In this document: positions 32,458 to 36,743 of the stretch, one piece after another
Layout of the letters: every line of letters begins with the position of its first letter
How positions within the stretch are numbered: position 1 is the stretch's first letter
NCBI GenBank assembly: GCA_013285825.1
Contig: JABDGV010000011.1
Coordinates: 1 to 36,743, forward strand
Length of the DNA: 36,743 bases
From: Bacteroidota bacterium
Lineage (GTDB): Bacteria > Chlamydiota > Chlamydiia > Chlamydiales > FEN-1388
Direction: 5' to 3'
Position numbers and translations under genes: made by a program
The notes under the pieces: generated by a model
Database searches by the model: none
Told to the model about the DNA's origin: nothing
What the model saw: the letters and a program-made list of their open reading frames with translations, nothing else

Positions 32458-33306
32458 ATGTCATTCGCTGTTCAAATTAAATCTATTCTTCCAACCTATG
32501 CAGCGCGATTTGAAAAGTTTTTAGAAAAACAATCGCCAACATTTGGGGTTGACACAGATCTTAGAAAAGCTTGTTTATATGCCTTGGGTGGCTCTGCAAA
32601 GCGGTTTCGTCCCGCTCTTGTTTATATGGTTTCAGATGCCTTATCAAAGCGTGATGTCTCCTATTCTGCATTAGCAGTTGAATGCTTCCACACAGGATCG
32701 CTCATTGCAGACGATCTTCCCTGTATGGATAACGATGATTTTCGGCGAGGCCGTCCAACAGTGCACAAGGTATATGGAGAAGCTACAGCTCTGCTTGCGA
32801 GCTTTGCGCTTATTGCAAAGGGTTTTGAGCTCATTGCAATGAATGCTCAAGATGATGTTGGAAGAAGAGTTTTACAAAGAGCGATTTTAGAAGCGTCCCG
32901 TACTATGGGTATTTTAGGGCTAATTGGAGGGCAGTTTTTAGATTTAAACCCTCCCGATTCCTCGCTTGAAACGATCAATGAGATTAATGATAAGAAAACA
33001 GTCGCTCTTTTTGATCTCTCTTTGACATTGGGCTGGCTTTTTGGCGGCGGCGATGAAAAGAAGCTTAAAGAGCTCCATAAGGCTGCTTTTCACTTTGGAT
33101 CCGCCTTCCAGATTATTGATGACATCGAAGACTACGACCAGGATGTTAAAATCCAAAAGAAAAATAATTTTGCAGTTACCTTTGGAATTGATGCTGCTAA
33201 AAAAGCGATTTTTGAGCATGCCAAATCAGCTTCAGATATGTTTAAAGCTTTAGGTTTAACCGGGCCATTAGTTGAGCTCTCAACCGCCTTTTTCATACTC
33301 GATTAA
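32458..33306 (+). CDS. ispA: Polyprenyl (farnesyl/geranylgeranyl) diphosphate synthase
   Basis: Condenses isopentenyl diphosphate with allylic diphosphates to make farnesyl or geranylgeranyl diphosphate. The 282 residues contain GGSAKRFRPAL (IPP-binding Arg), the first aspartate-rich motif DDLPCMDNDDFRRGRPTVHK (Asp85, Asp86, Asp91; the DDx4D form of bacterial IspA), GLIGGQFLDL, and the second aspartate-rich motif FQIIDDIEDYDQD. It is slightly shorter than E. coli IspA (299), with a trimmed C-terminus. Chlamydia has a similar gene beside its glmU, in agreement with this order. Its last 27 bases overlap the 3' end of the convergent phosphatase gene. Chain length of the product cannot be set with confidence. 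Confidence 0.9.
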   Translation: MSFAVQIKSILPTYAARFEKFLEKQSPTFGVDTDLRKACLYALGGSAKRFRPALVYMVSDALSKRDVSYSALAVECFHTGSLIADDLPCMDNDDFRRGRPTVHKVYGEATALLASFALIAKGFELIAMNAQDDVGRRVLQRAILEASRTMGILGLIGGQFLDLNPPDSSLETINEINDKKTVALFDLSLTLGWLFGGGDEKKLKELHKAAFHFGSAFQIIDDIEDYDQDVKIQKKNNFAVTFGIDAAKKAIFEHAKSASDMFKALGLTGPLVELSTAFFILD

Positions 33307-34266
33307 GGCTGCTATAAGAGCCGCTTGAAACTGGTTTGAGGTACTAATCAATTTTTCCCTCTGCATACGAATAAGTAGAAACGTTTTGGCTATATTAAAG
33401 GGACGTTTCTTATTTCGATTTCTAATAACTTGTCTTCTCAGGGTATGGCCAAGAACAAAAGTGCCTGATCTTCCAACACCTGCCATGCAATGCACAAGAA
33501 TTGGGTCTGATGATTTTTGTTTCTCATCTACGAATTCGAGGAGTTTATAAAAAAGATCGCTATCGGGAGATCCACCGTCAGGCCAATTTTCATAGTGCAG
33601 ATGGCGTATTTGCCGTTTTTTTCCATCTTTTCTTCTGGCGGTAAATAGCCTCTCAACAATTTTCTGCTTAGGTTTTAACACACTTTGAGCCAAGATCTTA
33701 TCATCCTCGAGCTCTATTTTCCAATCATCTACATAGAAGGGAAAGAGTGATTTTTTATAATAAATGGGTGCAGAACTTTTTGACTCCGAGCTTGCCACGA
33801 GCTGGACGATAGTTGTGGTTTTTGTTTCTAAGATAGCTTTCCAAAAATCACTTAGAGTATGGCGTTGTGGGGCTGAGGTGACAATATAGGCTTGATCTTC
33901 CGTTACAATATCGGATGCACATAAGTAAAAACCGGGAACATCTCGAAGTGTTCGAACATCATCAAACGGTACAACACTTTGGTAGCGATTTTTTTTTAAG
34001 TTTTCTGAACTGAGCCCGGTGATTTTAGTACGGGTAAAGTACTTTGAAAGATCTTTGGACCGCTCATATTCATCCTCAGCTCTCTTTGGAGATGTGAGAT
34101 ATTTTCCAAAATCCTTGTACGAAACTTCACATTTAGAAATCCAGCGATGCTTAGAAGGTGGAAGGGTCGATATATACGTGGACCAGATTTTTTCAGATTC
34201 TTTTTCAGGGTTGATCCCATAAAGAGAGAGGGAGGCAAAAAGAAGAAGCGAGTAGAGAAACCGCAT
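33280..34266 (-). CDS. Exported eukaryotic-type protein tyrosine phosphatase
   Basis: A 328-residue classical PTP with a signal peptide (MRFLYSLLLFASLSLYG, about 1-17). Family motifs in order: KKNRYQSVVPFDDVR (KNRY, 92-95), HYENWPDGGSPD (WPD loop, Asp230), VHCMAGVGRSGTF (P-loop HCx5R, Cys260 and Arg266), and a Q-loop MQREKLISTSNQFQ with Gln312. All catalytic residues are present, so the enzyme should be active, unlike many prokaryotic relatives that are dual-specificity or low-molecular-weight types. Export suggests the periplasm or secretion into the host; host-directed action like that of YopH is inference. It lies 50 bases after recA on the same strand and may be read with it. Confidence 0.87.
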   Translation of the reverse strand: MRFLYSLLLFASLSLYGINPEKESEKIWSTYISTLPPSKHRWISKCEVSYKDFGKYLTSPKRAEDEYERSKDLSKYFTRTKITGLSSENLKKNRYQSVVPFDDVRTLRDVPGFYLCASDIVTEDQAYIVTSAPQRHTLSDFWKAILETKTTTIVQLVASSESKSSAPIYYKKSLFPFYVDDWKIELEDDKILAQSVLKPKQKIVERLFTARRKDGKKRQIRHLHYENWPDGGSPDSDLFYKLLEFVDEKQKSSDPILVHCMAGVGRSGTFVLGHTLRRQVIRNRNKKRPFNIAKTFLLIRMQREKLISTSNQFQAALIAALIEYEKGG

Positions 34267-34316
34267 GTGAATGTCTCACAATTTTTAATAGTTTCTCTAC
34301 TCTACTAAATTATCCT

Positions 34317-35393
34317 CTACACTTCAACGAGTTCTGAAGGTGAAAGGAGTGCATCTAGATCGTTTGGCTTTGAAATTGCTGCCGCTCCCTTCTCTTTGCA
34401 AGCTGCAAGAACGAGTTTTTCAATTTCATCCAGAAGTTTATGGTTCTTCTTGAGATCTTCGCGGACGCTGTCGCGGCCTTGGCCAAGACGCTGTCCTTTG
34501 AAGCTAAACCAAGCACCCTTTTTATCCACAATCTGCATGTCGACAGCAGTGTCAAGGAGTGATCCTGCTCTTGAAATGCCTTCATCAAAGAGAATATCAA
34601 ACTCTGCAAGTCTAAATGGTGGCGCAAGCTTATTCTTGACCACTTTTGCCCGAACGCGGTTTCCAACTTCTATGTTGTCAGCGCCTTTAATTCCTGTTAC
34701 TTTTCGAAGATCAATGCGAATCGACGAATAGAATTTGAGAGCGCGGCCGCCTGTTGTTGTTTCAGGGTTTCCATACATCACACCAATCTTTTCACGAATT
34801 TGGTTGATGAATATGGCACAGGTATTGCTCTTTGAGAGTGCAGCCGTCAGCTTTCGAAGTGCCTGAGACATCATACGAGCTTGCAATCCAACAAAAGAGT
34901 CGCCGATCTCTCCTTCAAGCTCAGCTTTAGGAAGAAGGGCTGCTACAGAGTCGATGACGATTACGTCAACAGCATTTGACCGGGCAAGTGCTTCTGCGAT
35001 GTTTAATGCCTCTTCACCACTATCTGGCTGAGACATAAGAAGATCGCCGATATTTACACCCAGCTTTGTTGCATAGGAGGGATCGAGAGCGTGTTCCACA
35101 TCGATATAGACTGCAACTCCGCCTTTTTTTTGTGCATTAGCCACAATATGAAGAGCAAGTGTTGACTTACCTGATGATTCAGGACCGTAAATCTCTACAA
35201 CGCGTCCACGAGGAACTCCGCCTATTCCTAAGGCTAAGTCGAGCGTAATTGCTCCGGTTTCAATAATGCCAATCTCTCTATTTTCTGAGTGTTTGCCTAA
35301 GGACATGACTGCCCCCTCGCCAAACTGCTTTCGGATTTGCCCTAAAGCGGCTTCAAGTGCCTTTTTCTTCTCAGTATCATTTTGCTGCGCCAT
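34317..35393 (-). CDS. recA: Recombinase RecA
   Basis: Strand-exchange protein of homologous recombination and partner of RecBCD, which is encoded earlier in this window. The 358 residues show GPESSGKST (Walker A, 70-78), [19 protein letters not shown] (Walker B and L1 region), [31 protein letters not shown] (read in parts; L2 region) and the C-terminal [17 protein letters not shown]. Start ATG 35393 is six bases after the stop of the YwqK-type lipoprotein gene, so the two are one transcript. In C. trachomatis recA likewise neighbours a hypothetical gene, CT651. No intein or insertion. Confidence 0.98.
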   Translation of the reverse strand: MAQQNDTEKKKALEAALGQIRKQFGEGAVMSLGKHSENREIGIIETGAITLDLALGIGGVPRGRVVEIYGPESSGKSTLALHIVANAQKKGGVAVYIDVEHALDPSYATKLGVNIGDLLMSQPDSGEEALNIAEALARSNAVDVIVIDSVAALLPKAELEGEIGDSFVGLQARMMSQALRKLTAALSKSNTCAIFINQIREKIGVMYGNPETTTGGRALKFYSSIRIDLRKVTGIKGADNIEVGNRVRAKVVKNKLAPPFRLAEFDILFDEGISRAGSLLDTAVDMQIVDKKGAWFSFKGQRLGQGRDSVREDLKKNHKLLDEIEKLVLAACKEKGAAAISKPNDLDALLSPSELVEV

Positions 35394-35399
35394 ACTAAT

Positions 35400-36674
35400 T
35401 TACTCCTGTGGTAACCCTTCATTATATCGGATCCGCTTAATGAGCGCTCCATTTCCATCAAAGAGCGTTGCGGTTCCCTTCCCATTTTGAACTTGCGATA
35501 GAGGATTCTTTTCACCTCGCCTGCGATATTCGCCACGAACGAGGCGGTCCTTTTCATACTCTTCTATAAGCATAACTGATCCATCGAGGTACCAAGCGGT
35601 TGAAAGTCCTTGCTTATAGTTTGACATGTATTCACGCTGGCTTTCGATAGAGCCCGAAGGATACCAGCTCTTAACAGTTCCTTGAAGCGCGCCATCATAC
35701 CATTCGATCTGTAATTTAGGTTTTGGTTCTTTTTTATTTTTTACTGGATAGTATTTAATTTCAGGACCATTTTTCTTGCCAGCTTTTAGTATGTAGCGTG
35801 CAAGTGTATTCCCTGCTGAATCTAGAAGAAGCACTTCACCCTCTTCTTCTCCACGGTAGTATTCTCGTGTCTCTTTCAATTTGCTATCTGTAAAAATGGC
35901 CTTTTTACCATTTCCATCAACGATTGAGCAGATAACTGATCCATCGGGTAAAAAGTACTCGCCCTTTTGCAAAAAGCCATCCAGCCACTGCTCTTTCCAT
36001 AATGGTTTTTTGTCTTCGTAAAATCCAAGGGCTTCTCCATTGAGGTATCCATCTTGGTAGTTAAGAATTTCCGAAGGGTTTTCGGGGGCAAAGAATTTTT
36101 CTTCCATCCCCATTTTTAGGCCGTTTTTGAAGTGTGCTTTTGATGCAACAGTTCCATCGGGTGCGTATCGAATCACCTCTCCATTGAGCAGCCCTTTTGT
36201 GTAAGGGAATTGCGCCTCAATGGATCCATCTTCTCGATAGGCATAGCTTAAGCCATCAAATGCCCATGTTGCCATAGAGCCTGGGTCAATATCGGCTTTG
36301 CCTTCGATAATGTGTGCTTCAAGGTGCTTATTGCCTGAGGAGTACCATTCGATATATTTGCCGTGAGCGCGACCATTGACGACTTCCAAGTATTGCCGAG
36401 CTTCTCCATTGTCATGATAGCTTGTAACTATAGAGGAAATTTTCCCAGAATCATCTCTAACAAATACGCGTAAGACCTTCTGATAAGGCTGCGAGCCTAA
36501 AAAATTGTAGTTTTGAAATTGTTTAAGCTTATCTTTTTCTGTAATCGTCTCTGAAAGGCCATTTTTATCGATAAAGGTAATGCTAGCTAATTTTGGCCCA
36601 GGCTTACCTGAAGAATTTGATGAATGAAAGCAGGAGGTTAGGAAAATGAGTAGAGCTAATGCTATTCTATACAT
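35400..36674 (-). CDS. YwqK/MORN_2-repeat lipoprotein
   Basis: A 424-residue lipoprotein: MYRIALALLIFLTSC ends in a lipobox with Cys15, followed by a Ser-rich linker. The body is a long series of about 20-24-residue MORN_2/YwqK-like repeats, each with a 'Y..dG' or 'fkNG...G' core: YHDNGEARQYLEVVNGRAHGK, YREDGSIEAQFPYTKGLLNGE, YAPDGTVASKAHFKNGLKMG, YPSGSIESQREYMSNYKQG and YLDGSVMLIEEYEKDRLVRGE, among others. Repeats of this sort form an extended beta sheet and often bind partners. It is exported to the envelope. C. trachomatis has an unknown gene, CT651, next to recA, for which this is a plausible counterpart. Function unknown; the link to recA is only positional. Confidence 0.83.
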   Translation of the reverse strand: MYRIALALLIFLTSCFHSSNSSGKPGPKLASITFIDKNGLSETITEKDKLKQFQNYNFLGSQPYQKVLRVFVRDDSGKISSIVTSYHDNGEARQYLEVVNGRAHGKYIEWYSSGNKHLEAHIIEGKADIDPGSMATWAFDGLSYAYREDGSIEAQFPYTKGLLNGEVIRYAPDGTVASKAHFKNGLKMGMEEKFFAPENPSEILNYQDGYLNGEALGFYEDKKPLWKEQWLDGFLQKGEYFLPDGSVICSIVDGNGKKAIFTDSKLKETREYYRGEEEGEVLLLDSAGNTLARYILKAGKKNGPEIKYYPVKNKKEPKPKLQIEWYDGALQGTVKSWYPSGSIESQREYMSNYKQGLSTAWYLDGSVMLIEEYEKDRLVRGEYRRRGEKNPLSQVQNGKGTATLFDGNGALIKRIRYNEGLPQE

Positions 36675-36743
36675 TCTTGTTTCAACAGTTTAGAGGTGAA
36701 TAAATATACTTCATTTGTTGCATTGCCTTGAGTCTGTTTTTTG

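Overview
This window appears to come from a chromosome of a non-Chlamydiaceae member of the Chlamydiae, an environmental 'chlamydia-like' organism of the Waddlia/Simkania/Parachlamydia kind. The basis is gene content and neighbourhoods recalled from Chlamydia, not a database search: an LplT-like transporter next to recC and recB, thrS followed by a ParA homologue and a pGP6-D homologue, a short GlmU-like protein close to a polyprenyl synthase, and recA beside a YwqK-type lipoprotein. The genus cannot be fixed from the sequence. Base composition looks moderate (about 40-45% G+C by eye).

Layout. (1) 1-9095, minus strand: a tightly coupled run of LplT-like transporter, recC, recB and recD (cut by the left edge). 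(2) 9096-10992: a palindromic repeat, a strong bidirectional terminator and a beta-barrel outer membrane protein with a signal peptide. (3) 10997-13849, minus: a 950-residue protein in which I see papain-like Cys, His and Asp motifs. (4) 13874-17345, plus: thrS, parA-like and pgp6-like genes, translationally coupled. (5) 17350-17509: a 160-bp foldback palindrome that runs into the start codon of sua5 (17500-18447). (6) 18475-18623: a second kind of palindromic element, then ung (minus), a 26-bp perfect palindrome, a promoter and an 85-residue conserved protein (plus). (7) tRNA-Pro(GGG) at 19745-19819, followed by tandem repeats like integrase arm sites and a defence-type accessory island to about 29930.

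The island holds a zinc-ribbon protein of unknown role on the plus strand. Opposite it is a seven-gene minus-strand operon, in transcription order: single-TRD (half) HsdS, HsdM, DinD, full two-TRD HsdS, HsdR, a DUF45/YgjP-type metallopeptidase and an AbiJ/HEPN-like protein. A 23-bp perfect palindrome overlaps its likely promoter. No integrase is left in the window. The operon thus combines DNA modification and cutting, two possible specificities, a RecA-modulating protein and a candidate abortive-infection protein.

(8) 30268-36674: a cysteine-punctuated hypothetical protein, an AT-rich gap with DnaA-box-like sites, the GlmU-like protein, a small membrane protein and a polyprenyl synthase on plus. 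On minus, a YwqK-type lipoprotein, recA and a signal-peptide-bearing eukaryotic-type tyrosine phosphatase follow one another. The phosphatase and the papain-like protein are the best candidates for host-directed or otherwise novel functions. The least expected DNA structures are the foldback element at sua5 and the palindromic operators at 19348 and 29906.
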